This document shows, piece by piece, positions 1 to 8,597 of a stretch of DNA of 64,000 nucleotides. The translations under genes and the position numbers were made by a program. The stretch is from Alcanivorax limicola (GTDB lineage: Bacteria; Pseudomonadota; Gammaproteobacteria; Pseudomonadales; Alcanivoracaceae). Numbering within the stretch: the stretch's first letter is position 1; each line of letters begins with the position of its first letter. The stretch is taken from NCBI RefSeq assembly GCF_019931215.1, contig NZ_JAIOUB010000001.1, positions 716,324 through 780,323 of the forward strand, written 5' to 3'. The notes beneath the pieces are model-generated. The model saw only the letters and a list, made by a program, of their open reading frames with translations, did no database searches and was not told where the DNA came from.

Positions 1-811
1 ATACCCGCTCCAGGGCGTCACCGGCGCCGATGGAATCCACCGCCGGCTCTCGCAGCAACTCGTCGAAGTCCGCACGATCCAGGCGCATCACCACACCGTC
101 GGTGGCCATGGTAATGGTGGCATTGCGCGGCGCACCGGTCAGCAACGCCTCCTCACCAAACCACTGCCCTGCTTCCAGCATGGCTACCGGCGTCATCTCG
201 GATGCACCGGACACCAGCACCGATACCTCACAGATACCGTCCTTGATGATGAAGCAACAATCAGCGTCATCCCCCTGGCGGATAATGACCTCGCCTGTCT
301 TCATCTTGCGCGGCTTCAGGCGGCGGAATATCTCGAAGATGTTGCTCGGCGGTACCTGATAGAACAACGGCGACTTGAGCAGGCGAATCATCCACTCCCG
401 GTCACCTTCATAGGCGGCATTGGCATTGATATCCAGTACCACATAGCCCACGGACTGATCCCAGGCCAGCAAAGTATCCAGACGAAAACTGTCGAACAGC
501 ACCACCGACACAGCGGTGATCGCTCGCGCTCTGCTGCGCCGTGGCTGATGATGGTCCAGCGGATGCCAGGACTCCACACCACCGGCCGACACACGTTGCG
601 AAGCACCGTCAGCCGTCTCCAGTTCCACCTCCCCGCTCAGCAGGTACACGGTAGTGTTATCCCGGTCGCCAATATCGAACAGCAGCTCGCCGGGCTGATA
701 CTGACGCACCTCCTGCTGATCCAGCAGCCGCTCCAGATGCTCGCCGCTGAGGGCGTTCACGGGTACGAATGTTTGCAGCAGGCTCTTGTCGATGGACGGG
801 CCCTGACCCAT
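1..811 (-). CDS. Tandem cyclic-nucleotide-binding-domain protein (partial, C-terminus off the window)
   Basis: The reading frame is open from the ATG at 811 to the window edge (270 codons). The start is supported by AAGGAG nine bases upstream. Two cNMP-binding-like barrels lie in tandem. The first, about residues 20-120, has PGELLFDIGD followed by VYLLSGEVEL. The second, about residues 150-265, has IIRQGDDADCCFIIKDG and a phosphate-binding-cassette-like FGEEALLTGAPRNATI. The second cassette keeps the G-E and the Arg that usually contacts the cyclic phosphate; the first lacks a recognisable cassette and may be structural. No DNA-binding helix-turn-helix is visible in the part seen. Proteins of this type often continue into a rhodanese or other output domain, which would lie beyond base 1. 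The role is probably cNMP or other ligand sensing, but the output is unknown. Confidence 0.8.
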   Translation of the reverse strand, partial: MGQGPSIDKSLLQTFVPVNALSGEHLERLLDQQEVRQYQPGELLFDIGDRDNTTVYLLSGEVELETADGASQRVSAGGVESWHPLDHHQPRRSRARAITAVSVVLFDSFRLDTLLAWDQSVGYVVLDINANAAYEGDREWMIRLLKSPLFYQVPPSNIFEIFRRLKPRKMKTGEVIIRQGDDADCCFIIKDGICEVSVLVSGASEMTPVAMLEAGQWFGEEALLTGAPRNATITMATDGVVMRLDRADFDELLREPAVDSIGAGDALERV

Positions 812-968
812 GACTCTGTTCTCCTTATATAGCGCACAATGTCTTACGCGCAATGTTGGAAGCAGCTTGTATGCCAGCTTGCTCGGCTATACAGCCTTAA
901 GGCAAGCGCGGCCGGTTTATCTTCTCCATCCGTGACATGGCGCACACTTCATGTGCTGCCCAACATGA

Positions 969-2336
969 CTATTTGAACTTCAGCACGTTATCGATGGCGC
1001 TGTCGGAGCGGCATTTGGGGCAACGGTTGGCATTGCGGTCTGAAGCGCCGGGTTTGAACTGGTTGGGTACATCAACACGTATGACGCGTTTGCCACAAAT
1101 CTGACTATTTTCGCACTCTACCTGGCACACCGGGTTTTCGTAGTGGCGCAACCAGGCGCGGTAATGCTCTTCCGTCACCAGACACTTGCGTGCCGCATAG
1201 GCGATGGGGTTCTGCATGTAATCGGAAATCTCCTGGGCACTGATCGACACATGACCCGCCCCCGGATGAAACGCGATGAAGTTGAGGCCCAGCGCCTGCA
1301 GTTTTTCCAGTAACTTCTGGGCGCCGGAATTGGCCATCTTGATCTGCTCACGACGCGCCTCACGCAGGTCTTGCTCCAGTGCCGAAATCTTCTCTTCCCG
1401 ATCCAGCACTTCCAGTTCCTTGGCATGCATCTGCTCGACCAGCCTGGCGCGCTCCTCTTCCAGACGCTGCGCCAGGGCAAGCCGGTATTGCTCCGTGAGA
1501 ATCTCGATCTCGCCGCCCTGATTGGCCTGCTTGCGCGCCTGCTCCTCAAGACTGTGATTCAGGGAACCCACCTGCTCTTTGAGGGACACATTCTGCTCGC
1601 GCAACGCTTCGTTCTGGGATTTCAGGGTCTTGAACTGCATCAGCACCTTTTCCAGCTGGGTGCTGAGAATCTCTTCTTTCTGCTGCTGCGCGTAGCGCAA
1701 CTGCGCCACCTCTTCCCGGTGACCGTTCTCCAGCGTCTGCACCCGCAGGCGCAGCTCCTTGATGGTACGCGCCAGCCGTACACGTTCCTGCTCGGCCTTG
1801 CGCGATTCTGCGGCGGGCGCCACCGTGGGAATCTGTTGCGGCGCATTGACCACGGGCGGCGGGGTCAGCGGCGGGGGCGGCGCAGAATCGTCCACGTAGA
1901 GCCCCATCTTGCGGCCACGCTCACGCAGCACATCCCGCACGAAAACGAAATCGTTGGCACCGGGCTTCATCGCCGGGTCCCAGAGTTGCTCCTGATGCCA
2001 GGCCACGGGACACTGGCTGCGGCAGGCCAGACGGATTGGGCCAGCCCCCATGTCAGGGCCGGGCCCACCATGCTCGGCCAGATGTCGAAGCGGGACGTTC
2101 CAGGCCGTGTCAGCCATGCCGTCCTCATCGAAGTTGATCAGGAACAACACCATGCCCACAACGGTGAGGCGCGCATCCACCATGCAGTAAGCGCCGCGCA
2201 TTTCCTCGTCGGCAAATTCCGGGACACCGACCATGCCGTCGAGAATCGCCTCGAAATCAGAGTAAAGCATGCTCTTGGTGACGCCCCGCTCACCAAAAAA
2301 CAGCACAGCCTCGGAGGTGACGGACGACATATTCAT
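969..2336 (-). CDS. Conserved coiled-coil protein with proline-rich linker and C-terminal cysteine cluster
   Basis: The 455-residue protein has AAGGA seven bases before its ATG. Residues 1-150 look globular. A proline-rich linker (PPPPLTPPPV) follows at about 152-161. A long charged heptad-like region from about 175 to 345 is rich in Glu, Gln, Arg and Leu and reads as a coiled coil. The C-terminal 110 residues carry several cysteines, including CQVEC, a later single Cys and CPKC near the end, suggesting one or two metal-binding knuckles. There is no signal peptide and no transmembrane segment, so it is probably cytoplasmic. I do not recognise the family. The layout of sensor-like head, rod and zinc-like tail suggests a scaffold or nucleic-acid-associated role, which is inference only. 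Confidence 0.75.
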   Translation of the reverse strand: MNMSSVTSEAVLFFGERGVTKSMLYSDFEAILDGMVGVPEFADEEMRGAYCMVDARLTVVGMVLFLINFDEDGMADTAWNVPLRHLAEHGGPGPDMGAGPIRLACRSQCPVAWHQEQLWDPAMKPGANDFVFVRDVLRERGRKMGLYVDDSAPPPPLTPPPVVNAPQQIPTVAPAAESRKAEQERVRLARTIKELRLRVQTLENGHREEVAQLRYAQQQKEEILSTQLEKVLMQFKTLKSQNEALREQNVSLKEQVGSLNHSLEEQARKQANQGGEIEILTEQYRLALAQRLEEERARLVEQMHAKELEVLDREEKISALEQDLREARREQIKMANSGAQKLLEKLQALGLNFIAFHPGAGHVSISAQEISDYMQNPIAYAARKCLVTEEHYRAWLRHYENPVCQVECENSQICGKRVIRVDVPNQFKPGASDRNANRCPKCRSDSAIDNVLKFK

Positions 2337-2610
2337 AGCGGCTTCCTTGTTATCATCTGCCCTGGGCCATTAGCGGGAACTCTGAGACAGCAGAGATCCG
2401 AGGCTGATTATAGTCAGGCAATTTTCTGAGAGTGTGACGCGGATTGCAGATAAAGGAAAGATAGCCGGCGCAGGGGATCGCCTCAGTGTGACGCAGCGCG
2501 CGAACCGGGCGGATTGCAAGCCAGGCATGATGCTGCGGCGGTGGCGATGGCGAAGAATCGGGGAATGAGAGAGGTTGGTGCGGATGTGGTCGCAAACAGC
2601 AAGACGACAG

Positions 2611-2709
2611 CTATAACTCGTAGCCGTCGTCTGTATCCTCGTTATCCTCGTCTTCGAGGGCTTCAAGCCAGAGGCGCTCCTCCAGCCGTTCGTCAATAAC
2701 TTCGTCCAT
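2611..2709 (-). CDS. Acidic 32-residue microprotein
   Basis: A short frame starts at the ATG at 2709 with AAGGAG six bases upstream. It encodes 32 residues beginning MDEVIDERLEERLWLEALED and ending in an acidic DNEDTDDGYEL-like tail. The upstream extension of the same frame lacks protein-like composition and a ribosome site, so 2709 is preferred. The helical E/R/L part followed by an acidic tail resembles the end of the small PA3496-type proteins of pseudomonads, but the match is from memory and weak. It sits alone between the coiled-coil gene and two tRNA genes. Expression is plausible because of the ribosome site. Confidence 0.55.
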   Translation of the reverse strand: MDEVIDERLEERLWLEALEDEDNEDTDDGYEL

Positions 2710-2886
2710 CTTGCTCTCCTTTATAGTGAGTGACAGTACACAGCATGCACCGACAGGTGTGACAAGAAGATGAAACGAAAGGTTCAGGCACAAACGGCCA
2801 GGGAGAACAGGCGACTGTCAGGGATCGGATTCGAGGATCTGAGGATGTTCTGAGAATGTTCGGGGAGGAAGAAAGCGTTTAAAGAG

Positions 2887-2963
2887 TGGCGGAGCGGACG
2901 GGACTCGAACCCGCGACCCCCGGCGTGACAGGCCGGTATTCTAACCAACTGAACTACCGCTCC
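2887..2963 (-). tRNA. tRNA-Asp (GTC)
   Basis: Folds as a 77-nt cloverleaf on the minus strand. The acceptor arm is GGAGCGG/CCGCTCC, the anticodon loop carries GTC, the T arm has GGTTCGAGTCC, and the CCA end is encoded at 2887-2889. Confidence 0.97.
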
Positions 2964-3023
2964 ACTCTTTAAAACGTCTTACCTTGCACACAACCTGACC
3001 GGTACTGCAGGCCAGGGTAAAAC

Positions 3024-3099
3024 TGGTGGGTGGTGACGGGATCGAACCGCCGACCCCCTGCTTGTAAGGCAGGTGCTCTCCCAGCTGAGCTAACCACCC
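3024..3099 (-). tRNA. tRNA-Val (TAC)
   Basis: A 76-nt cloverleaf on the minus strand, 60 bases after tRNA-Asp in genome coordinates. The acceptor is GGGTGGT/ACCACCC, the anticodon TAC and the T loop GGTTCGATCCC. CCA is encoded at 3024-3026. It is transcribed toward tRNA-Asp and probably shares its transcript. Confidence 0.97.
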
Positions 3100-3239
3100 G
3101 AAAGAGGCCGCCATTCTAGGGATTTCCGCGGGGGTGTCAACGGCTTTTTCACCTTAGTTTTCACCAAACTACCGCGGGTTGCTGCTGTTCGCTCAAAAAA
3201 ACAGCGAAGCGCCGATTTATCACTCAATTCAGGGATATG

Positions 3240-3443
3240 CTATGCCTTCCCTATCTCTTCGATATAGGAGCGCGCCACCTCCAGGCTGGGAAATCGCTGC
3301 GGCAGGGTCTCCCCGCTACGATCCGCCACCAGATAGTGCCTCACCTCCAGCCGATGGGTGCCCGGGTTGAGCTCCCCTTCCTCCAGGATGGTGTACCCCT
3401 GGTCGCCCCAGGGCGTCACATTACCGATCACGGGGCTCACCAA
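3240..3443 (-). CDS. Small hypothetical protein overlapping the end of atuR
   Basis: A 67-codon frame overlaps the last 23 bases of the TetR gene on the same strand. The farthest start is TTG at 3443; GTG codons at 3431 and 3419 are alternatives, and no ribosome site decides between them. The product has a balanced, protein-like composition (TILEEGELNPGTHRLEVRHY, ending in a helical SLEVARSYIEEIGKA). It has no signal peptide or membrane segment. I do not recognise it. The overlap suggests translational coupling to the regulator. Confidence 0.5.
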   Translation of the reverse strand: MVSPVIGNVTPWGDQGYTILEEGELNPGTHRLEVRHYLVADRSGETLPQRFPSLEVARSYIEEIGKA

Positions 3444-4041
3444 TGACCCGCCGCACGATGATATGCGCCAGCGCCTCCAGGCTCAGGCTGCCATGCTGGT
3501 CAAACCAGGTATTCGCCCAGCTTGCCATCCCGGTAATCAGTCGTCGCACCACAAAGGCATCATCCTCAAGCAACCCCTGGGCGCGCAGGGCCTCCAGACA
3601 GTCCGTCCAGATCTCTTCGTACACCGCGCGCAGGGCCAGCACCTCCTGTTGACGGTCCTCCGACAGGCAACGCCATTCGTAGACCAGCACGCTCATGGCC
3701 TCACTGGTATCGCCGATAATCGATTGCAGCTCAGCGCGGATCAGCGCCTCCAGCCGGGGCAGCGGCTCGGGGTACTCGGTACAGGCATCACGCAGACGGG
3801 CCGTATTGAAGCGGATCACCTCCATCATGACCGCAAACAGGATATCGTCCTTGGTCGGGAAATGATGAAAGATACTGCCACTCTGGATGCCCACTTCCCG
3901 GGCGATGTCCCGCACCGTAGTGCGATCGAAGCCCTTGTCGCGGAACAGCCTGGCAGCGGCGCTGAGCAGCTTGCCGCGCGGTGAGTCGTCCATCCCGTGG
4001 ATACCACCGGTTACCGACCGTGTTGCGTGTGCCTGCGCCAT
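3421..4041 (-). CDS. atuR: TetR-family repressor of the terpene cluster (AtuR-like)
   Basis: A 206-residue TetR-family regulator. The N-terminal helix-turn-helix (about residues 17-62) has the family pattern LLSAAARLFRDKGFDRTTVR, then GIQSGSIFHHFPTKDDIL. The remainder is the helical ligand and dimerisation domain. I chose the ATG at 4041, with AGGGGA upstream, because a longer frame to 4104 would begin inside the predicted -10 element of its own promoter. It is divergent from atuA, as in the Pseudomonas aeruginosa atu cluster. There AtuR is reported to repress the cluster by binding inverted repeats in the atuR-atuA gap. The inducing ligand is presumably an acyclic terpenoid CoA or acid; this is inferred from the neighbourhood. 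Confidence 0.85.
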   Translation of the reverse strand: MAQAHATRSVTGGIHGMDDSPRGKLLSAAARLFRDKGFDRTTVRDIAREVGIQSGSIFHHFPTKDDILFAVMMEVIRFNTARLRDACTEYPEPLPRLEALIRAELQSIIGDTSEAMSVLVYEWRCLSEDRQQEVLALRAVYEEIWTDCLEALRAQGLLEDDAFVVRRLITGMASWANTWFDQHGSLSLEALAHIIVRRVIGEPRDR

Positions 4042-4103
4042 TGAAATCCCCTGTTGTGCTGTCGCGTACCCTGTCGAGTGTGCTTCGCGCCACTGCTGGC
4101 GCA

Positions 4104-4131
4104 ATTATCAGCACTGACCGCATTTGTGCAA
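4104..4131 (-). promoter_or_regulatory. Predicted sigma-70 promoter of atuR
   Basis: On the minus strand TTGCAC (4131-4126) and GATAAT (4109-4104) are separated by 16 bases. Transcription would begin near 4097, upstream of the chosen atuR start. Confidence 0.5.
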
Positions 4132-4187
4132 TACGCGTTGCCAGCGCCGCTACCTGCCTCGAATCACCTTATTATGCTTCAGGGCGC

Positions 4188-4216
4188 TTTACAAACCAAG
4201 CGCTTGCTTGGTAACG
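4188..4216 (+). promoter_or_regulatory. atuA promoter with embedded palindromic operator
   Basis: A -35-like TTTACA lies at 4188-4193. Immediately downstream is a perfect inverted repeat, ACCAAGC (4195-4201), spacer GCTT, GCTTGGT (4206-4212). A second palindrome, CAAGCGCTTG (4197-4206), is nested in its left part. The dyad would occupy the spacer and -10 region of a promoter reading toward atuA, a position suited to TetR-type repression. AtuR of P. aeruginosa is known to bind 13-bp inverted repeats in the equivalent gap; identity of this site with that operator is inferred. Confidence 0.6.
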
Positions 4217-4256
4217 TTCCGCTCATTATCTTCATACGGTCTCCAAGGAGCAGAGC

Positions 4257-6044
4257 ATGAGCACCGGACCTGTACGCATCGGCTGCGCCGCCGGTTTCTG
4301 GGGTGACACCAATACCGCCGCCTTCCAGCTGGTACGCCAGACACGCCTCGACTATCTGGTGTTCGACTATCTGGCCGAAGTGACCCTCTCGATCATGGCC
4401 GGCGCGCGCATGAAAGACCCGAGCATGGGCTACGCCCACGATTTCGTGACCCAGGTGATGACACCGCTGGCCAAAGATATCCGCGACAAGGGCATCAAGG
4501 TGATCAGCAACGCCGGCGGCGTCAATCCGCACGCCTGCCGCAAAGCACTGGAAGACGCCTTCAGCGCCGCCGGTGTCGACCTGAAGATCGCCCTGGTAGA
4601 AGGCGACGACATCAATACACGCCGTAACGAATTCGCCGATGCCGTCGAAATGGAAACCGGGCAAGCCCTGCCCCCCATGACTCTGACCATGAACGCCTAT
4701 CTGGGCGCCCTGCCCATCAAGGCCGCCCTGGATGCCGGTGCCGATATCGTGCTGACGGGGCGTATCGCCGACTCCGCGCTGGTGCTCGGCCCGCTGATGC
4801 ATGAATTCGGCTGGGCCGACGACGATTATGACAAGCTTGCCCAGGGCTCACTGGCGGGCCACGTCATCGAATGCGGCGCCCAGTGCACCGGCGGCAACTT
4901 CACCGACTGGGAGCAGGTGCCCGATTATCACAACATGGGCTTCCCGGTGGCCGAGTGCGCCGCCGATGGCAGCTTCGTCGTGTGCAAGCCGGACAACACT
5001 GGTGGTCTGATCACCCCGGCGACAGTGGGCGAGCAGATCGTCTACGAGATCGGCGACCCGCGCGCCTATTTATTGCCTGATGTCGTATGTGATTTCACGC
5101 AGGTACAGCTCGAACAGGTGGGCGACAATCAGGTGCGCGTGACCGGCGCCCGCGGCCGCCCGCCCACAGATCAGTACAAGGTGTCCGCTACCTGGCCCGA
5201 CGGTCAGCGCATCACCGCCAGCTTCATGATCGGCGGCATAGATGCAGCCCGCAAAGGCCAGGCCGTCGCCGACGCCATTCTGCGCAAGACCAGCGGCCTG
5301 TTGAAACAGCTCGGCATGGACGACTTCCGCGACACCTCGGTGGAATTGCTGGGCACTGAAGCCACCTATGGGGCGCAGGGCCAACGCAGCGACACCCGCG
5401 AGGTGATCGTCAAGATTGCCGCCATGCACAATGACCGCAAGGCGCTGGGTGTATTTGCCCGGGAAATCGCCCAGGCGGCCACCGGCATGGCGCCGGGCCT
5501 GACCGGCATCGTGGGCGGCCGGCCCAAACCCTTTCCGCGCATCCGTCTGTTCTCCACCCTGGTCAGCAAGGACAAGGTGCACAACCAGGTGGACATGGGC
5601 GGCGAGCAGCTGCCTGTCAGCGTGCCCACCGGCGTCCCGTTCGACACGGCCGCCCTGCCCGCTGATCACAGCTATGACAGCGCCACCGGCAACACCACTG
5701 TGCCACTGATTCGGTTGGCCTGGGCGCGCAGCGGCGACAAGGGCAACCACGCCAATATCGGCGTGATCGCGCGCAAGGCGGCCTACCTGCCGTTCATCAA
5801 CGCCGCGCTAACAAGCGACGCCGTCGCCCACTACATGCAGCATGTGCTGGACGCTGAACACAGCAGCGTGGAACGCTGGACCCTGCCGGGCTTCAATGCC
5901 TTCAACTTCCTGCTCAGGAACGCCCTCGGCGGTGGCGGCATTGCCTCCTTGCGGATTGATCCCCAGGGCAAGGCGTTTGCCCAGCAACTGCTCGATTTTC
6001 CTGTGCCTGTTTCTGACCAGATCGCCAAAGAGGTGAACCACTGA
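4257..6044 (+). CDS. atuA: Acyclic terpene utilisation protein AtuA
   Basis: A 595-residue protein of the AtuA/DUF1446 family, with AAGGAG seven bases before the ATG. The N-terminal block (about 1-450) carries the family patterns [25 protein letters not shown] and [13 protein letters not shown]-terminal block (about 490-590) with [22 protein letters not shown] matches the ferredoxin-fold domain often fused to AtuA. AtuA is required for citronellol and geraniol growth in pseudomonads, but its exact reaction is not settled. It is the first gene of the plus-strand operon and overlaps atuB by an ATGA-type junction, implying coupled translation. Confidence 0.92.
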   Translation: MSTGPVRIGCAAGFWGDTNTAAFQLVRQTRLDYLVFDYLAEVTLSIMAGARMKDPSMGYAHDFVTQVMTPLAKDIRDKGIKVISNAGGVNPHACRKALEDAFSAAGVDLKIALVEGDDINTRRNEFADAVEMETGQALPPMTLTMNAYLGALPIKAALDAGADIVLTGRIADSALVLGPLMHEFGWADDDYDKLAQGSLAGHVIECGAQCTGGNFTDWEQVPDYHNMGFPVAECAADGSFVVCKPDNTGGLITPATVGEQIVYEIGDPRAYLLPDVVCDFTQVQLEQVGDNQVRVTGARGRPPTDQYKVSATWPDGQRITASFMIGGIDAARKGQAVADAILRKTSGLLKQLGMDDFRDTSVELLGTEATYGAQGQRSDTREVIVKIAAMHNDRKALGVFAREIAQAATGMAPGLTGIVGGRPKPFPRIRLFSTLVSKDKVHNQVDMGGEQLPVSVPTGVPFDTAALPADHSYDSATGNTTVPLIRLAWARSGDKGNHANIGVIARKAAYLPFINAALTSDAVAHYMQHVLDAEHSSVERWTLPGFNAFNFLLRNALGGGGIASLRIDPQGKAFAQQLLDFPVPVSDQIAKEVNH

Positions 6045-6946
6045 TGTCTTACCGCTCCGTATTCCGCCCCGACCTGTTCGCCGGTCGCAACATCATCGTC
6101 ACCGGCGGCGGCAGCGGCATCGGCCGCTGCACCGCCCATGAGCTGGCCAGCCTCGGCGCCCGCGTGGTGCTGGTGGGTCGCAAGGAAGACAAGCTGAAAA
6201 CCGTGCAAGCGGAAATTACCGAAGACGGCGGCACCGCCCTGTGGTTCACCTGCGACATTCGTGAAGAAGAAAAAGTAAAAGCCACCGTGGCGGAGATCTT
6301 CAGTGCCGTCGGTGAAGTGCATGGCCTGGTCAATAACGCCGGCGGCCAGTTCCCCTCCCCCCTCGCCTTCATCAACCAGAAAGGCTGGGAGACGGTGATT
6401 CGCACCAACCTTACCGGCGGTTTTCTGATGGCACGTGAAGTCTTCACCCAGGGCATGAACCAGAGCGGCGGCAGCATCGTCAATATCATCGCTGACATGT
6501 GGGGCGGCATGCCCGGCATGGGCCATTCCGGCGCGGCCCGGGCGGGCATGGAAAACTTCACCCGCACCGCTGCCTACGAATGGGGCTGCGCCGGCGTGCG
6601 CGTCAACGCGGTTGCCCCCGGCTGGATTGCCTCCAGCGGCATGGACACTTACCCGGAAAGCTTCAAGCAGACCATCCGCACCCTCAGAGCCGCCGTGCCC
6701 TTGAAGCGGCTTGGCGAAGAAGCGGAAATCTCCGGCGCCATCTGCTTCCTGCTCTGTGACGCCGCCGCCTTTATCAGTGGCGACACACTGCGTGTCGACG
6801 GCGCGGCCAGCCAGGGCAACATCGCCATCTGGCCGCTGCCCGAGCACAACAACAGCAAGCCGTTTGACGGCTTCCACCGTGCCGTAGCTCCGGCGCTTTT
6901 CCAGCACGGCGATCAGGCTCAGGAGAACAGCGATGCCAGTGATTGA
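6044..6946 (+). CDS. atuB: Short-chain dehydrogenase/reductase AtuB, with altered catalytic motif
   Basis: A 300-residue SDR protein. The cofactor motif TGGGSGIG is at residues 20-27 and NNAG at 97-100. The usual catalytic Ser and the YxxxK pair are not present: the aligned stretch is HSGAARAG, placing Ser162 and Arg166 where Tyr and Lys belong. Loss of the Tyr with an otherwise intact fold is known in enoyl- and 2,4-dienoyl-CoA reductases of this superfamily, so an enoyl-CoA-type reduction or isomer handling is as likely as alcohol oxidation. Its position between atuA and atuC matches the P. aeruginosa order. It overlaps the next gene by 14 bases. Confidence 0.88.
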   Translation: MSYRSVFRPDLFAGRNIIVTGGGSGIGRCTAHELASLGARVVLVGRKEDKLKTVQAEITEDGGTALWFTCDIREEEKVKATVAEIFSAVGEVHGLVNNAGGQFPSPLAFINQKGWETVIRTNLTGGFLMAREVFTQGMNQSGGSIVNIIADMWGGMPGMGHSGAARAGMENFTRTAAYEWGCAGVRVNAVAPGWIASSGMDTYPESFKQTIRTLRAAVPLKRLGEEAEISGAICFLLCDAAAFISGDTLRVDGAASQGNIAIWPLPEHNNSKPFDGFHRAVAPALFQHGDQAQENSDASD

Positions 6947-8549
6947 GACGCAACTGGATGTCAACGGCGACGCATTTGCCCGGCACTGCGCAGCCATGCG
7001 GCGCGCGGTGGAAGAATTCCGCGCCATCGAACAGAAAGTCGTGGAAAAAGCGGAAGCCCAACGCGAAAAATTCGAAAAGCGCGGCAAGCTGCTGCCCAAT
7101 GACCGGGTTGCCCGCGTGCTGGACCCCGGCTCCCCGTTCCTGGCACTGCAGAGCCTGGCCGGCTACATGATGCACGACGATCGTGACGGCACCGAAGCCG
7201 GCGGCGGCAGTATCGCCGGTATCGGCTACGTCAGTGGCGTTCGCGCCCTGATCGCGGCCAGCAACTCCGCCATCAAGGGTGGCACCATCACCCCCGCGGG
7301 CCTGCGCAAGAGCCTGCGTTTGCAGGAAATCGCCCGGGAAAACAAACTGCCCATCGTGTCGCTATCCGAATCCGGCGGCGCCAATCTCAACTACGCCGCC
7401 GACATCTTTGTTGAGGGCGCACGCACCTTTGCCAATCAAGCGCGCCTGTCCGCGCTGGGCATTCCACAGATCACCGTGGTGCACGGCAACGCCACCGCCG
7501 GCGGCGCGTATCAACCCGGCCTGTCTGATTACTGCATCATGGTGCGCAATCAGGCGAAGATGTTTCTGGCTGGCCCGCCGCTGTTGAAAGCCGCCACCGG
7601 CGAAGTCGCAACCGATGAGGAGCTGGGTGGCGCCGAGATGCACGCCGGGGTGGCCGGCACCGCTGAATATGTTGCCGAAAATGATGCCGACGGCATCCGC
7701 ATGGCGCGGGATATCATGGCAAAGATCGGCTGGCAGGATCAGCTTCCGCCGGTGCCGGAAAAAACCTTCAATCCGCCTCGCTATGACGCCGAAGAACTGC
7801 TGGGCGTCGTGCCCGACGATGCGCGCAAGCCCTACGACGTGCGCGAAATCATCGCCCGCATCGCCGACGATTCCGACTTTCTCGATTTCAAGAACGACTG
7901 GGATGCGCACACAGTCTGCGGCTGGATCATGATGGAAGGCTACCCGGTGGGCGTGATCGGCAATAACGGCCCGATCACCCATCAGGGCGCCGCCAAGGCC
8001 GCACAGTTCATCCAGCTGTGCGAGCAAAGCAACCGCCCGTTGCTGTTCCTGCATAACACCACCGGCTTCCTGGTGGGCACCGAACCGGAACAGGGCGGCA
8101 TCATCAAGCACGGCTCCAAGATGATTCAGGCAGTGGCCAACGCCAGCGTACCGAAGATCAGCATTGTCATCGGTGGCTCCTATGGTGCTGGCAACTATGC
8201 CATGTGCGGCCGCGGTCTTGACCCGCGCTTCATCTTTGCCTGGCCCAACAGCCGCGTTGCCGTCATGGGCGGCCAGCAGGCCGGTATGGTGCTGCGCATC
8301 GTCGCCGAGCAGAAACAACGCGCCATGGGCATGGAGCCCGACGAAAAAGTCCTCGAGATGCTGCAACAAAGCACCGCGCAGAAGCTCGATAGTCAGTCCA
8401 CGGCCCTGTATGCCACCGCGCATATGTGGGACGACGGCATCATTGACCCGCGCGACACGCGCAAAGTGGTGTCCTTTGTCCTGGACGTCTGCCGCGAAGC
8501 AGCACGTCGCCCACTTAATCCCATTACCTTTGGCGTTGCCCGCCTCTGA
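6933..8549 (+). CDS. atuC: Geranyl-CoA carboxylase carboxyltransferase (beta) subunit
   Basis: A 538-residue biotin-dependent acyl-CoA carboxyltransferase with AGGAG upstream. Both crotonase-like halves are present. The first has SESGGANL, a GNATAGGAY oxyanion motif and LKAATGEVATDEELGGA; the second has GIIKHGSKMIQA and IGGSYGAGNYAMCGR. Compared with methylcrotonyl-CoA carboxylase (MCC) beta subunits, the segment before NQAR is shorter and reads GARTFANQAR in place of the aromatic-rich HFGRIFxNQAR type. A smaller residue there fits the longer substrate pocket described for geranyl-CoA carboxylase. With AtuF it would carboxylate cis-geranyl-CoA to isohexenyl-glutaconyl-CoA. Confidence 0.9.
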   Translation: MPVIETQLDVNGDAFARHCAAMRRAVEEFRAIEQKVVEKAEAQREKFEKRGKLLPNDRVARVLDPGSPFLALQSLAGYMMHDDRDGTEAGGGSIAGIGYVSGVRALIAASNSAIKGGTITPAGLRKSLRLQEIARENKLPIVSLSESGGANLNYAADIFVEGARTFANQARLSALGIPQITVVHGNATAGGAYQPGLSDYCIMVRNQAKMFLAGPPLLKAATGEVATDEELGGAEMHAGVAGTAEYVAENDADGIRMARDIMAKIGWQDQLPPVPEKTFNPPRYDAEELLGVVPDDARKPYDVREIIARIADDSDFLDFKNDWDAHTVCGWIMMEGYPVGVIGNNGPITHQGAAKAAQFIQLCEQSNRPLLFLHNTTGFLVGTEPEQGGIIKHGSKMIQAVANASVPKISIVIGGSYGAGNYAMCGRGLDPRFIFAWPNSRVAVMGGQQAGMVLRIVAEQKQRAMGMEPDEKVLEMLQQSTAQKLDSQSTALYATAHMWDDGIIDPRDTRKVVSFVLDVCREAARRPLNPITFGVARL

Positions 8550-8597
8550 ACCGCCAGGCGTTCATTACAGCCCGATGTTCATTACAGGAGACATTCC

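Noticed and set aside
5070..8423. Long minus-strand frames opposite atuA-atuC
   Set aside because: They mirror the coding plus strand, have no ribosome sites and a Gly/His/Ala-rich composition typical of antisense frames in GC-rich DNA.
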